Shown: positions 15,807 to 24,983 of the stretch, piece by piece | Layout of the letters: each line of letters opens with the position of its first letter | Numbering within the stretch: the first letter of the stretch is position 1 | Origin: Blastococcus litoris | GTDB taxonomy: Bacteria; Actinomycetota; Actinomycetes; Mycobacteriales; Geodermatophilaceae | NCBI RefSeq assembly: GCF_003075095.1 | Contig: NZ_QCZF01000006.1 | Span: 225,881-289,880, forward strand | Reading direction: 5' to 3' | Length of the DNA: 64,000 nt | Notes under the pieces: model-generated | The model's database searches: none | What the model was told of the DNA's origin: nothing | What the model saw: the letters and a program-made list of their open reading frames with translations, nothing else | Made by a program: the position numbers and the translations under genes

Positions 15807-16990
15807 CCCGCGCGCCGTACCTGTCCGCCCGCCTGCAGGGCTTCGGGACGACGGTGTTCGCGGAGATGAGCGCGCTGGCGGTGGCCACCGGCTCGGTGAA
15901 CCTCGGGCAGGGCTTCCCCGACTACCCCGGCCCGCCCGAGGTGCTCGACGTCGCCCGGGCCGCGATCGGCACGCCCGCCGACCAGTACCCGCCGGGCCCG
16001 GGCACGCCGGAGCTGCGGACCGCGATCGCCGACCACGTGCGGCGCTTCCGCGGGACGGAGCTGGACCCCGGCACCGAGGTGCTGGTCACCGCGGGTGCCA
16101 CCGAGGCCCTGACGGCCGCCCTGCTCGCGCTGCTGGAGACCGGCGACGAGGTCGTCCTGTTCGAGCCGATGTACGACTGCTACGCCGCCGGGATCGCGAT
16201 GGCCGGCGGGGTCGCCCGCCCGGTGCCGCTGCTCCCGCCCGCGAGCGGCACGGGTGCCTGGACGTTCGACCCGGTCGACCTGCGCCGGGCGGTGACCCCG
16301 CGGACGCGGCTGCTGCTGCTCAACACCCCGCACAACCCGACCGGCAAGGTGTTCACCCGCGAGGAGCTCGAGCTGGTGGCCGAGGTCGCGACGACGGAGG
16401 ACCTGCTCGTGCTGACCGACGAGGTCTACGAGCACCTGGTCTTCGACGGTGCCGAGCACCTGTCGATCGCCACGCTGCCCGGGATGCGCGAGCGCACCCT
16501 CGTCGTCAGCAGCGCCGGGAAGACGTTCAACGTCACCGGCTGGAAGATCGGCTGGGTCCACGGCCCGCCGCCGCTGGTGTCCGCCGTCCGGACCGCCAAG
16601 CAGTTCCTCACCTACGTCAGCGGTGGGCCGTTCCAGCCCGCGGTCGCCGCCGGTCTCGCCCTCCCCGACGGGTACTTCGCCGCCGCCGCGCGCGACCTGC
16701 AGCACCGCCGCGACGTCCTGGTGCGGGGGCTGGCCGCCGCGGGGCTGCCCGTGGTGAGCCCGGAGGCGACCTACTTCGCGACCGTCGACGTCCGGGGTGC
16801 GCAGCCCGACGGCGACGGCCTGGCGTTCTGCCGCGCGCTGCCGCAGCGGGCCGGCGTCGTCGCCGTCCCGACCGGGGTCTTCTACGGTCCTGAGCACGCG
16901 CACCTGGGGCGGCACCTGGTCCGGTTCGCGTTCTGCAAGAGCGAAGCGGTGCTGGGGGAGGCCGTGGAACGGCTGGGGAGGCTGGCATGA
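15803..16990 (+). CDS. Class I/II pyridoxal-phosphate aminotransferase (KAT/MtnE/YbdL type)
   Basis: The product (395 residues) is a fold-type I aminotransferase. The PLP lysine lies in SSAGKTFNVTGWKIGW, preceded by LTDEVYEHLVF with the conserved Asp and Tyr; the N-terminal NLGQGFPDYPGPPEV is typical of the glutamine transaminase K/kynurenine aminotransferase/YbdL group. Such enzymes transaminate methionine or aromatic 2-oxoacids, often with glutamine as donor. The next gene encodes an omega-amidase-like nitrilase with overlapping start (ATGA). Together they fit the glutamine transaminase to omega-amidase route used in methionine salvage. The donor and acceptor specificity remain inference. 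Confidence 0.92.
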   Translation: MTRAPYLSARLQGFGTTVFAEMSALAVATGSVNLGQGFPDYPGPPEVLDVARAAIGTPADQYPPGPGTPELRTAIADHVRRFRGTELDPGTEVLVTAGATEALTAALLALLETGDEVVLFEPMYDCYAAGIAMAGGVARPVPLLPPASGTGAWTFDPVDLRRAVTPRTRLLLLNTPHNPTGKVFTREELELVAEVATTEDLLVLTDEVYEHLVFDGAEHLSIATLPGMRERTLVVSSAGKTFNVTGWKIGWVHGPPPLVSAVRTAKQFLTYVSGGPFQPAVAAGLALPDGYFAAAARDLQHRRDVLVRGLAAAGLPVVSPEATYFATVDVRGAQPDGDGLAFCRALPQRAGVVAVPTGVFYGPEHAHLGRHLVRFAFCKSEAVLGEAVERLGRLA

Positions 16991-17772
16991 GGATCGCCGC
17001 GGTGCAGCACGACATCGTCTGGGAGGACCGGGACGCCAACTTCGCCCGGCTGGCCCCGCAGGTGGGTCGGGCGGTCGGCGCCGGCGCCGAGCTGGTGCTG
17101 CTCACCGAGACGTTCAGCACCGGGTTCTCCATGACGCCGGGCATCGGCGAGCCCGAGGGCGGGCCCTCGGCGCGGTTCCTGGCCGGGCAGGCGGCCGAGC
17201 ACGGGGTGTGGGTCGGCGGGACGTGCCCGGAGGTCGAGGACGGCGTCGGCGAGATGGGTGGGGCAGGAACCGAGCTGCCGTACAACTCCTTCGTCCTCGC
17301 CGGCCCCGACGGGACGGTGCACCGGTACCGCAAGCTGCACCCGTTCACCCACGCCGGCGAGCACGAGCGGTTCCGCGCGGGGGAGAAGCCGACGACGGTC
17401 GAGGTCGGCGGCCTGCGCATCACCCCGTTCATCTGCTACGACCTCCGCTTCGCGAACGTCTTCTGGGACGCCGCGCCGCAGACCGACGTCTACCTGGTGC
17501 CCGCCAACTGGCCCAGCCCCCGACGGCACCACTGGCAGACGCTGCTCCAGGCCCGGGCGATCGAGAACCAGGCCTACGTCGTCGGCTGCAACCGGGTCGG
17601 CACGGCCGGTGACGGGACCGAGCACGTGGGCGACAGCCGGGTCGTGAGCCCGATGGGCGAGCTGCTGGCCACGGCCGCCGGGATCGAGACCATCGTGCTC
17701 GCCGACGTCGACGCCGCGGAGGTCGCCGCCACCCGGGACCGGCTGCGCTTCCTGCCCGACCGGCGGGTGTGA
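16987..17772 (+). CDS. Carbon-nitrogen hydrolase, omega-amidase (YafV/Nit2) type
   Basis: The 261-residue nitrilase-superfamily hydrolase has the full Glu-Lys-Cys triad: Glu in LLTETFSTGF, Lys in YRKLHPF, Cys in FICYDLRF. Sequence order and length agree with the omega-amidase branch, which hydrolyses alpha-ketoglutaramate or alpha-ketosuccinamate to the dicarboxylic acid and ammonia. Translational coupling to the preceding aminotransferase, which would form alpha-ketoglutaramate from glutamine, supports this. The longer frame that enters the aminotransferase gene is only antisense-like, so the overlapping ATG is the start. Confidence 0.9.
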   Translation: MRIAAVQHDIVWEDRDANFARLAPQVGRAVGAGAELVLLTETFSTGFSMTPGIGEPEGGPSARFLAGQAAEHGVWVGGTCPEVEDGVGEMGGAGTELPYNSFVLAGPDGTVHRYRKLHPFTHAGEHERFRAGEKPTTVEVGGLRITPFICYDLRFANVFWDAAPQTDVYLVPANWPSPRRHHWQTLLQARAIENQAYVVGCNRVGTAGDGTEHVGDSRVVSPMGELLATAAGIETIVLADVDAAEVAATRDRLRFLPDRRV

Positions 17773-17820
17773 CGGGAGGAGGACTCCCGTCGGAAACCTT
17801 CCGGCCCTAGCGTTCCCCCG

Positions 17821-20442
17821 GTGACCATTCTCGCCGGGTCGAGCCGCGCCGGGTCCACCCACCTCGCCGCCCAGCTGTCGAACCCGGTCCGGCGGATGAT
17901 GCGCTCGGGCGTCGCGGGAGCCGGGCTGATGGTGGCCGCCACCCTCGTCGCCCTGGTCTGGGCGAACTCGCCGTGGGCCGGGTCCTACGACACCTTCTGG
18001 CACACCGAGGTGGCGGTCAGCTTCGGCGCCGCCGAGATCGCCATGAGCCTGCAGCACTGGGTCAACGACGGCCTGATGGTGTTCTTCTTCTTCCTGATCG
18101 GCATGGAGGTGCGGCGCGAGCTCTCGATGGGCGAGCTGGTGCAGCGCAGCCGGCTGACCATCCCCACCCTGGCCGCCGTCGCCGGTCTGGTGCTCCCGGC
18201 GCTGCTCTACCTGGCCATCAACGCCGGTGGCGAGGGCGCCGTCGGCTGGGGCATCCCGATGGCCACCGACACCGCGTTCGTGCTGGGTGCGCTCGCCCTG
18301 TTCGGGCGGCACACCCCCATCCAGCTGCGGGTCTTCCTGCTGTCGCTGTCGGTGGTCGACGACATCGGCGCGCTCAGCGCGATCGCGATCTTCTACTCCG
18401 ACGAGATCGACCTCGTCGCGCTGTCGATCGCCGGGCTGTGCGTGTTCGCGTTCATCGGGCTCTCCCGCATGCAGGTGTGGCGCGGGCCGGCCTACTTCGC
18501 CGTCGGCGCCGTCATGTGGGTCGCGATGTACGAGTCGGGCGTGCACGCCACGATCGGCGGCGTCGTCCTCGGCCTGCTGGTCAGCGCCTACCCGCCCCGC
18601 CGGGCCGAGGTGGAGCGCGCCGGGTCCCTCGCCCGCGCCTTCCGGCAGTCGCCGGAACCCTCGCTGGCGCGGGAGGCCAAGCTCTCGGTGGAGCGCGCCA
18701 TCTCGCCCAACGAGCGGATCGGCGCGGTCCTGGTGCCGTGGAGCAGCTACGTCGTCGTGCCGGTGTTCGCGCTGGCGAACGCCGGCGTGCGCATCGACGG
18801 GCCGCTGCTCGAGCGGGCGCTCACCTCGCCGGTGACCATCGGCGTCTTCGTCGGCCTCGCCGTCGGCAAGCTGCTCGGGGTCGGGCTGGCCGCCTGGTTC
18901 GGGGTGCGGCTGCGGCTGGGCGTCCTCCCGCCCGGCGTCACCCTCGGCAACGTCTGGAGCGGGGCGGCGCTGTGCGGCCTGGGCTTCACCGTCTCGCTGT
19001 TCGTCACCGACCTCGCCTTCGACGACGAGGCGCTGCGGGAGGAGGCGACGGTCGGCATCCTGGCCGCCGCCGTGGTCTCGGCCGCGCTCGGCGCCCTCTT
19101 CTTCCGCCTGCTGAGCCGGGAGAGCAGCACCCCCGAACGCCCCCTCCGGCTCGACCCACCGGTCGACCCGGCGGTCGACCACGTCCGCGGGCCGGTCGAT
19201 GCGCCGCTCACCCTCGTCGAGTACGGCGACATGGAGTGCCCCTTCTGCGGCCGCGCCACCGGCGTCGTCAGCGAGCTCCGGGGCCGCTTCGGCGACGACC
19301 TCCGCTACGTGTTCCGCCACCTGCCGCTGGTCGAGCTCCACCCGCACGCGCAGCTGGCCGCCGAGGCGGTCGAGGCCGCCGGCGCCCAGGGCATGTTCTG
19401 GGAGATGCACGACAAGCTGTTCGCCCACCAGGACGCCCTCGAGGCGACCGACCTGCTCGACTACGCGTCCGCCCTGGGACTGGACCTCGAGCGGTTCGCC
19501 CGAGAGCTCGGCGACGGCACCCACGCGCCCCACGTCCGGGACGACGTCGCCGGCGCGGAGGCCAGCGGGGTCGAGGGCACGCCCACGTTCTTCGTCAACG
19601 GCGTGCGGCACACCGGTCGTGCCGGCACCGACGAGCTGGCGGCGGCGCTGCTCGCCACCGATCCGCGCGGCACGCCCGTCGAGCGCTCGACCGCGCCGGC
19701 CGGGCGGGTGCCGGGCCCTCGGCCGCCCGCGCCGCAGTCCCCGCCGGCGCGGCTGCCCGCCGTCGAGGGGCTCGAGGAGACCGAGGACCCCAGCGGTGCC
19801 TCGCCGCGGCTCGACGACCGGCAGCTCGCCGTCCTCCGCCGGGCGGGCCGCCGGCGCACGACGAGCAAGGGCGAGGTGCTGGTGCAGGGCGGCGCCAGCG
19901 AGTGGGACTTCGTCGTGGTGCTCGAAGGCACCGTGGCGGTGGTCGAGGACCCGGAGCCCGGTGACGGCGACCAGCCCCGCGTGGTGATGGTCGCCGGGCC
20001 CGGCCGGTTCCTCGGGGGGCTCAACATGCTCGCCGGTCAGCGCGCGGTGCGGACGGTGGTGGCAGCGCGGCCCGGGGTCGTGGTCACGCTGACGGTGCAG
20101 CGACTGCGCGAGGTCATGGCGGCCGACCGCGACCTGGCCGACCTGATCATGCGGTCGTTCCTGCTGCGCCGGGCCATGCTGATCGGCCGGGCGACCGGCC
20201 TGCGGGTGGTCGGCGACCCGGCGTGGCCGGCCAGCGCGGCGCTGCGCGTGCTCCTCGACGAGCACGGCATCGCCCACCAGTGGCTCGACCCGGCGGAGAA
20301 CGAGGCCGCACGGGCGGTGCTCGCGGAGAACGACGCCCTGGACGAGGAGCGACCGGTCGTCGTCGCCTCGGACGGCCGGGTCCTGGTCGACCCGGGTCCG
20401 GACGAGCTGCTGCGGGCGGCCGGGACCGACCGGGTCGGCTGA
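17821..20442 (+). CDS. nhaA: NhaA Na+/H+ antiporter fused to DsbA-like, cyclic-nucleotide-binding-like and glutaredoxin-like domains
   Basis: This 873-residue protein has four modules. Residues 1-430 are a complete NhaA sodium/proton antiporter with about twelve membrane helices and the ion-binding aspartate pair Asp180-Asp181 in SVVDDIGAL. Residues about 450-615 are a DsbA-like thioredoxin domain with a C473-P-F-C476 active site and a cis-proline in GTPTFFVNG. Residues about 664-784 resemble a cNMP-binding domain, but the phosphate-binding cassette reads FLGGLNML, with Gly where the ligand-binding Glu is expected. The last 85 residues resemble the small Grx-like module seen in CNB-type thioredoxin reductases (GLRVVGDPAWP). 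NhaA-thioredoxin fusions are known in actinobacteria; the additional C-terminal pair is unusual. The GTG start follows the amidase gene by 48 bases. The C-terminal domains should be cytoplasmic, suggesting redox-controlled antiport. Confidence 0.9.
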   Translation: MTILAGSSRAGSTHLAAQLSNPVRRMMRSGVAGAGLMVAATLVALVWANSPWAGSYDTFWHTEVAVSFGAAEIAMSLQHWVNDGLMVFFFFLIGMEVRRELSMGELVQRSRLTIPTLAAVAGLVLPALLYLAINAGGEGAVGWGIPMATDTAFVLGALALFGRHTPIQLRVFLLSLSVVDDIGALSAIAIFYSDEIDLVALSIAGLCVFAFIGLSRMQVWRGPAYFAVGAVMWVAMYESGVHATIGGVVLGLLVSAYPPRRAEVERAGSLARAFRQSPEPSLAREAKLSVERAISPNERIGAVLVPWSSYVVVPVFALANAGVRIDGPLLERALTSPVTIGVFVGLAVGKLLGVGLAAWFGVRLRLGVLPPGVTLGNVWSGAALCGLGFTVSLFVTDLAFDDEALREEATVGILAAAVVSAALGALFFRLLSRESSTPERPLRLDPPVDPAVDHVRGPVDAPLTLVEYGDMECPFCGRATGVVSELRGRFGDDLRYVFRHLPLVELHPHAQLAAEAVEAAGAQGMFWEMHDKLFAHQDALEATDLLDYASALGLDLERFARELGDGTHAPHVRDDVAGAEASGVEGTPTFFVNGVRHTGRAGTDELAAALLATDPRGTPVERSTAPAGRVPGPRPPAPQSPPARLPAVEGLEETEDPSGASPRLDDRQLAVLRRAGRRRTTSKGEVLVQGGASEWDFVVVLEGTVAVVEDPEPGDGDQPRVVMVAGPGRFLGGLNMLAGQRAVRTVVAARPGVVVTLTVQRLREVMAADRDLADLIMRSFLLRRAMLIGRATGLRVVGDPAWPASAALRVLLDEHGIAHQWLDPAENEAARAVLAENDALDEERPVVVASDGRVLVDPGPDELLRAAGTDRVG

Positions 20443-20445
20443 GGG

Positions 20446-21279
20446 TCAGACCCGGTTCGGTGCCGTGTCCTGGTCGACGGTGCTGCGGGGAGCGGCGTCC
20501 TGGTCGACGACGACCTGCTCGCGCTGGACCTGCTCGGTGACCGTCTCCTGACCCTCCACGACCACGGTGCGCAGGCGGACCCGCTCGGTCGGCACGACCT
20601 CGACGGTCACCACGGGCCGCTCGGTGTGCAGGACGATCTCGTCGGGCAGCCCACCGGAGCCGGTGCGCGGCTGCTCGGCCACCAGCGTCTCGCCGGTGAC
20701 GTCGTCGGGGGCGTCGATCGGCACCTCCTCGAGCCGGACCTCCTCGCGGCGGATCGGGACGGTGATCTGCACCTGCTCGGTCACCACGTACTTCACGAGT
20801 CGGGCCCGCGTGGTGGCCACCCGCTCGGTGCCGACGACGAGCTGCTCCTCGCTGCGGGTCATCGCGCCGTCGTCGGCCTGGACCGGCGGCTGGGGACGCG
20901 CCGCGGGCATCTCGACGGTGGGTGGGGCGGCCGCCTGCGGGGGAACCGTCCCGTCCCGCACGGGCTCCTCCGCGCCGGCCCCGTAGTGACGGCGCAGCTC
21001 CGCCTCGTCGTCGGGCGTGAGGTGGTCGCCGGTCAGGTGCGGCGAGGACCTGACCGCGTCGACGGCGACCGGCAACCGGAGACCGCCGTCGTCGAACGTG
21101 GCGTCCACGGCCGGGACGACGGACTGCCGGGTGCCGAAGAGGCCGGTGGTGACGGCGACCCAGGTGGGCGCACCGGTGCGGTCGTCGACGTAGAAGTGCT
21201 CGACGGTCCCGATCTTCTGGCCGGTCGCGTCGTACGCGGTGCTGCCGATCGCCGCGGACACCTGTCGTTCGTCCAGCAT
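20446..21279 (-). CDS. PRC-barrel and DUF2382 domain protein
   Basis: This 277-residue protein has an N-terminal PRC-barrel (about residues 8-75; GSTAYDATGQKIGTVEHFYVD) and a C-terminal DUF2382 domain (about 135-245) rich in alternating charged and hydrophobic residues (REEVRLEEVPI). Proteins of this pairing are frequent in desiccation- and radiation-tolerant actinobacteria and are linked to general stress, though the molecular role is unknown. The ATG giving MLDERQV was preferred over a longer reading because GGAGGGGAG is placed just upstream. It converges with the nhaA fusion gene across a three-base gap. Confidence 0.9.
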   Translation of the reverse strand: MLDERQVSAAIGSTAYDATGQKIGTVEHFYVDDRTGAPTWVAVTTGLFGTRQSVVPAVDATFDDGGLRLPVAVDAVRSSPHLTGDHLTPDDEAELRRHYGAGAEEPVRDGTVPPQAAAPPTVEMPAARPQPPVQADDGAMTRSEEQLVVGTERVATTRARLVKYVVTEQVQITVPIRREEVRLEEVPIDAPDDVTGETLVAEQPRTGSGGLPDEIVLHTERPVVTVEVVPTERVRLRTVVVEGQETVTEQVQREQVVVDQDAAPRSTVDQDTAPNRV

Positions 21280-21421
21280 GGGTCTGCTCCCCTCCGCGCG
21301 GCGCCCCTCGACGGCACCTCCTGGCACATCAGGCGTGCCCAGGAGGGGTCGCGGCTGAACATCGGCCGCCTAGGGTCGGGAGCAAGCGGCCGGGCAGCGC
21401 GGCCGGGGAGGGAGGGCCGGC

Positions 21422-22948
21422 ATGCCCAGCGGGCACCTCGAGGTGGAGAGCAAGTACGACGTCGACGAGGCATACGCCCTGCCTCCGCTGGAGGGCCTGG
21501 ACGGCGTCGTCAGCGTGGACGCGCCCGTCGAGCACGCCCTGGAGGCGGTGTACCACGATGCGGCGGACCTCCGGCTCCTGCGCGCCCGGGTGACGCTGCG
21601 CCGGCGGACCGGGGGACCGGACGCCGGCTGGCACCTCAAGCTGCCCGCCGGTGCCGCCCGCTACGAGCTGCACGCGCCCCTCGGCCGGGCCGTCAGACGG
21701 CCACCCCAGGCGCTGGTCGCACCCGTCACCGGCCTGCTGCGCGGCGCGCCGACCGGGCCGGTGGCCACGCTGCGCACGCGGCGGGTGGTCACCGCCCTGC
21801 GCGACGGCGAGGGCCGGCTGCTGGCCGAGATCGCCGACGACGTCGTGGCCGCCAGCGTCCCGGCCCTCGGACCCGACCGGCCCGCGGAGGCCCACACCTG
21901 GCGCGAGGTGGAGGTGGAGCTCGGCGACGGGGACGCCGCGCTGGCGGAAGCGGTGGCCGAGCGCCTGGTCGCGGCCGGGGCGCGTCCGTCGGCGAGCGCG
22001 TCGAAGCTCGGCCGGGTGCTGGCCGCCCGGCGGGCCGAGCTCGACGGCTGGGTGCCGAAGGTGCGGAAGAAGGGCCCGCGCGCCGGCGAGTTCGCCCGTA
22101 CCGCCGTCCGTGACCAGCTCGCCGGCCTGGAGGCGGCCGACGTCGCCCTGCGCACCGAGCAGCCCGACGCCGTGCACCAGGTGCGCGTCGCGGCCCGGCG
22201 GCTGCGCAGCACGCTCGCGGCCCTGCGGGAGGTGCTCGACCCGGAGGTCACCCGGGCGGTGCGCGACGAGCTGCGGTGGCTGGGCGGGCAGCTCTCGGCG
22301 GCACGGGACACCGAGGTCGCCGTGGCGCACCTGCGGGAGCTGGTCGCGGCCGAGCCCGAGGACCTGGTGCTCGGGCCGGTCGCCGCCCGCCTGCAGCAGC
22401 TGCAGATCGAGGAGGACCGGGCGGGACTCGACCGGGCGCTGGACACGCTGGCGGATGCCCGGTACCTGCGGCTGCTCGAGGACCTGCACGGGCTCGTCAC
22501 CGATCCGCCGCTGACCGGGCGTGCGGACGACCGGCTGGAGCCGGTGCTCCGCGAGGCGGTCGCCCGGTCGGTCACCCGGCTGCGCCGGCACCTGCGGACC
22601 GCCCGCCGGGCAGCACCCGAGCACCGGTCGGAGGCGCTGCACGCCGTGCGGAAGGCGGCGAAGCGGGTCCGCTACACGACCGAGGTCGTGGCTCCCCGCC
22701 TGGACGGGGCCGACGCGGCCACCAAGGCGGCCAAGCGGGTCCAGACGGTCCTGGGGGAGCGGCAGGACACCGTCGTGACCCGCGAGCTGTGCCGCCGGCT
22801 GGCCGTGGTGGCGCTCGCCGAGGGGGAGAACGGGTTCACCTTCGGCCGGCTGCACGCGCTGGAGCAGGCGCGGGCCGACGCGGCCGAGCGGCGGTTCTGG
22901 GAGCTGGAACCGTCCTTGCGCAGGAAGCTGGCTAAGGCGGGGTCCTAG
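21422..22948 (+). CDS. CYTH and CHAD domain protein
   Basis: The 508-residue protein joins a CYTH triphosphatase-type domain (about residues 4-190; the ExExK motif is seen as EVESKYDV) with a CHAD helical domain (about 215-500), which carries many conserved histidines and arginines such as VHQVRVAARRLRS and LHAVRKAAKRVRY. CYTH enzymes hydrolyse triphosphates such as inorganic triphosphate; CHAD domains bind polyphosphate. A link to polyphosphate metabolism is therefore likely. The ATG has a GGGAGGGAGGG region upstream. The intergenic region on the left is shared with the divergent PRC-barrel gene. Confidence 0.92.
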   Translation: MPSGHLEVESKYDVDEAYALPPLEGLDGVVSVDAPVEHALEAVYHDAADLRLLRARVTLRRRTGGPDAGWHLKLPAGAARYELHAPLGRAVRRPPQALVAPVTGLLRGAPTGPVATLRTRRVVTALRDGEGRLLAEIADDVVAASVPALGPDRPAEAHTWREVEVELGDGDAALAEAVAERLVAAGARPSASASKLGRVLAARRAELDGWVPKVRKKGPRAGEFARTAVRDQLAGLEAADVALRTEQPDAVHQVRVAARRLRSTLAALREVLDPEVTRAVRDELRWLGGQLSAARDTEVAVAHLRELVAAEPEDLVLGPVAARLQQLQIEEDRAGLDRALDTLADARYLRLLEDLHGLVTDPPLTGRADDRLEPVLREAVARSVTRLRRHLRTARRAAPEHRSEALHAVRKAAKRVRYTTEVVAPRLDGADAATKAAKRVQTVLGERQDTVVTRELCRRLAVVALAEGENGFTFGRLHALEQARADAAERRFWELEPSLRRKLAKAGS

Positions 22949-23021
22949 CGGGTCGTCCCTGGTCGGCGGCGCCCACCTGGGAGAGTGGGGCCGTGACGGT
23001 CGCCGGTTCCAGGGTGCGCCG

Positions 23022-24254
23022 GTGTCGGTGATCGCCCTGGTCGGTTTCGGCACCGTGGTGCTACTGGCCATGCTGCTGCTGCACGGGTACCTGTGGTTCC
23101 GGCTGGTCCGGAGCACGACCCGCCCCGGCCGGCTGCGCCGCCGGCTCACGCTGCTCACCCTCGTGCTGGCCGTGCTGCCCGCGCTGGCGGTGGGGTTGCG
23201 CCGGACGCTCCCGCTCGAGGCCGCCGCGCCCCTGGACTGGGTCGCCTACTGCTGGCTGGGCGTCGCCTTCTACGCCTTCCTCTCCCTGCTGGTCCTCGAG
23301 CCCGTCCGGCTGGTCGGGAGCGTCGTCCTGCGACGCCGGGAGCGCCGGGCACCCGCCGCGCCCGAGACCACCGCCAGTGAGACCGGGGTGCCCGACGCCC
23401 CGCCGGATCCCTCACGGCGGCTGTTCCTCGCCCGCGGGCTGGCCGTGACCGCGGGTGCGGTCGCGCTGGGCACTGCGGGCACGGGCGCGTACTTCGCCAA
23501 CTCGCCGCCCGTCGTCCGCCGGGTGCCGGTGACGTTGGCGAACCTCGACCCCGCCCTCGACGGTGTGCGCATCGTCACCTTCTCCGACGGGCACCTGTCG
23601 GCGACCTACGGGGGACGGCGCTTCGAGCGCCTGGTCGAGCTGGTCAACGAGCAGCGCCCCGACGTCGTGGCGATCGTCGGCGACCTGGTGGACGGCGACG
23701 TGCCCGAGCTGCGCGAGGAGGCCGCGCCGCTGGCCGACCTGGTGAGCGAGCAGGGGGTCTTCTTCGTCACCGGCAACCACGAGTACTTCGTGGACACGAA
23801 CGCGTGGCTGCGCCACCTGCCCACGCTCGGCGTCGACGTCCTGCGCAACGAGCGGGTGGCGATCCGGCGGGGCGGGGCGTCGTTCGACCTGGCCGGCATC
23901 GACGACCGGACGGCGGCCTCGTCCGGGCTGCCCGGCCACGGGGCCGACCTCGACGCGGCGCTGGACGGCCGCGACGACGCCGTCCCCGTCGTCCTCCTGG
24001 CGCACCAGCCGGTGCTGGTGGAGCAGGCATCCGCGGCGGGGGTGGACCTCCAGCTCTCCGGCCACACCCACGGGGGCCAGCTGTGGCCCTTCGACTACGC
24101 GATCCGGCTGGACCAGCCCGCCGTCGAGGGGCTCTCCCGGCACGGGGACACGCAGCTGTACGTGACCTCGGGCGCGGGGTACTGGGGCCCGCCCATGCGG
24201 GTCGGCGCCCGCCCGGAGGTCACCGTGGTGGAGCTGCGGGCGCCGAGGTCCTAG
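23022..24254 (+). CDS. Membrane metallophosphoesterase
   Basis: This 410-residue protein starts with about three membrane helices (residues 4-25, 42-60, 72-95), a twin-arginine-like RRLFLARG segment near 132 followed by a hydrophobic helix, and then a calcineurin-like metallophosphoesterase domain (about 165-400). The metal-binding motifs are in the expected order: SDGHL, GDLVDGD, GNHEY, LAHQP and SGHTHGGQ. The domain should lie outside the membrane. Substrates of this YkuE/YaeI-like group include phospholipid derivatives. The GTG start lies in a plausible context. The TAG stop overlaps the CTA (reverse stop) of the convergent TetR gene. Confidence 0.9.
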   Translation: MSVIALVGFGTVVLLAMLLLHGYLWFRLVRSTTRPGRLRRRLTLLTLVLAVLPALAVGLRRTLPLEAAAPLDWVAYCWLGVAFYAFLSLLVLEPVRLVGSVVLRRRERRAPAAPETTASETGVPDAPPDPSRRLFLARGLAVTAGAVALGTAGTGAYFANSPPVVRRVPVTLANLDPALDGVRIVTFSDGHLSATYGGRRFERLVELVNEQRPDVVAIVGDLVDGDVPELREEAAPLADLVSEQGVFFVTGNHEYFVDTNAWLRHLPTLGVDVLRNERVAIRRGGASFDLAGIDDRTAASSGLPGHGADLDAALDGRDDAVPVVLLAHQPVLVEQASAAGVDLQLSGHTHGGQLWPFDYAIRLDQPAVEGLSRHGDTQLYVTSGAGYWGPPMRVGARPEVTVVELRAPRS

Positions 24255-24829
24255 CGGCCCTCGAGGGCGTCGAACGCCTCGTCCATGAGCTCCTCGAGCT
24301 TGCGTTCGCCGTTGCAGTCGGCCCAGGCGAGGAGCCCCGCCGTGTAGGCCGACATGTAGGCGTTGATCACGATGAGGTCCGACGTGCGCGGCGCCGCGCC
24401 CGGCTCGACGGGCATCGCGTCGGCCACCACGTGACCGGAGGTGCGCTCGAACTCGGCCGCTCGCGTGCGCAGGGTGGGGGTCGTCGCGATGACCTGCCAG
24501 CGGGCCAGCGCGTCGCGCCGGAACTCCGCGCTCCACTGCGCGATCCACGCCCCGACCGCCTGCCGGAACCGCACGGAGACCGGCAGCTCGGCGGGCAGCT
24601 CGACGAGCACGTCGGCGAAGTCCGCCGCGCTCGGCACCTGCATGACCAGGTGTTCCTTGGACGGGTAGTGCGCGTAGAAGGTCGGCACCGACACGTCCGC
24701 GGAGCGCGCGATCCGCCCGACGTTGACCGCGTCGAAGCCCTCGCGCTGGAACAGCTCGAGAGCTGTGTCGTAGATCCGCTGGTGCGTGGCGGCCCAGCGC
24801 CGGGCGCGCCAGTCCGGCGTCTCACTCAC
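24251..24829 (-). CDS. TetR-family transcriptional regulator
   Basis: This repressor has 192 residues, with a TetR helix-turn-helix at about residues 13-60 (VGRIARSADVSVPTFYAHYPS) and a helical ligand domain ending in an acidic C-terminus. The GTG start was picked because GGAGGACGAAC lies just upstream. It converges with the metallophosphoesterase gene and overlaps it by four bases at a CTAG. Upstream, 154 bases separate it from the end of pfkA, so it may form its own transcript. Targets and ligand are unknown. Confidence 0.9.
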   Translation of the reverse strand: MSETPDWRARRWAATHQRIYDTALELFQREGFDAVNVGRIARSADVSVPTFYAHYPSKEHLVMQVPSAADFADVLVELPAELPVSVRFRQAVGAWIAQWSAEFRRDALARWQVIATTPTLRTRAAEFERTSGHVVADAMPVEPGAAPRTSDLIVINAYMSAYTAGLLAWADCNGERKLEELMDEAFDALEGR

Positions 24830-24983
24830 GTTCGTCCTCCGTCGCCCCGTCGCGAACGCGCCACCGGACCGAGGGTCGCAGCGCGGTGGCGGTGCCCATT
24901 CTGCGCCACCTACCCCGCTCCGGGACGGCGAACCGGGCACAACGTCACGCGCTCCAGCTGGGCATATGTCGCCCACGGGGTGG

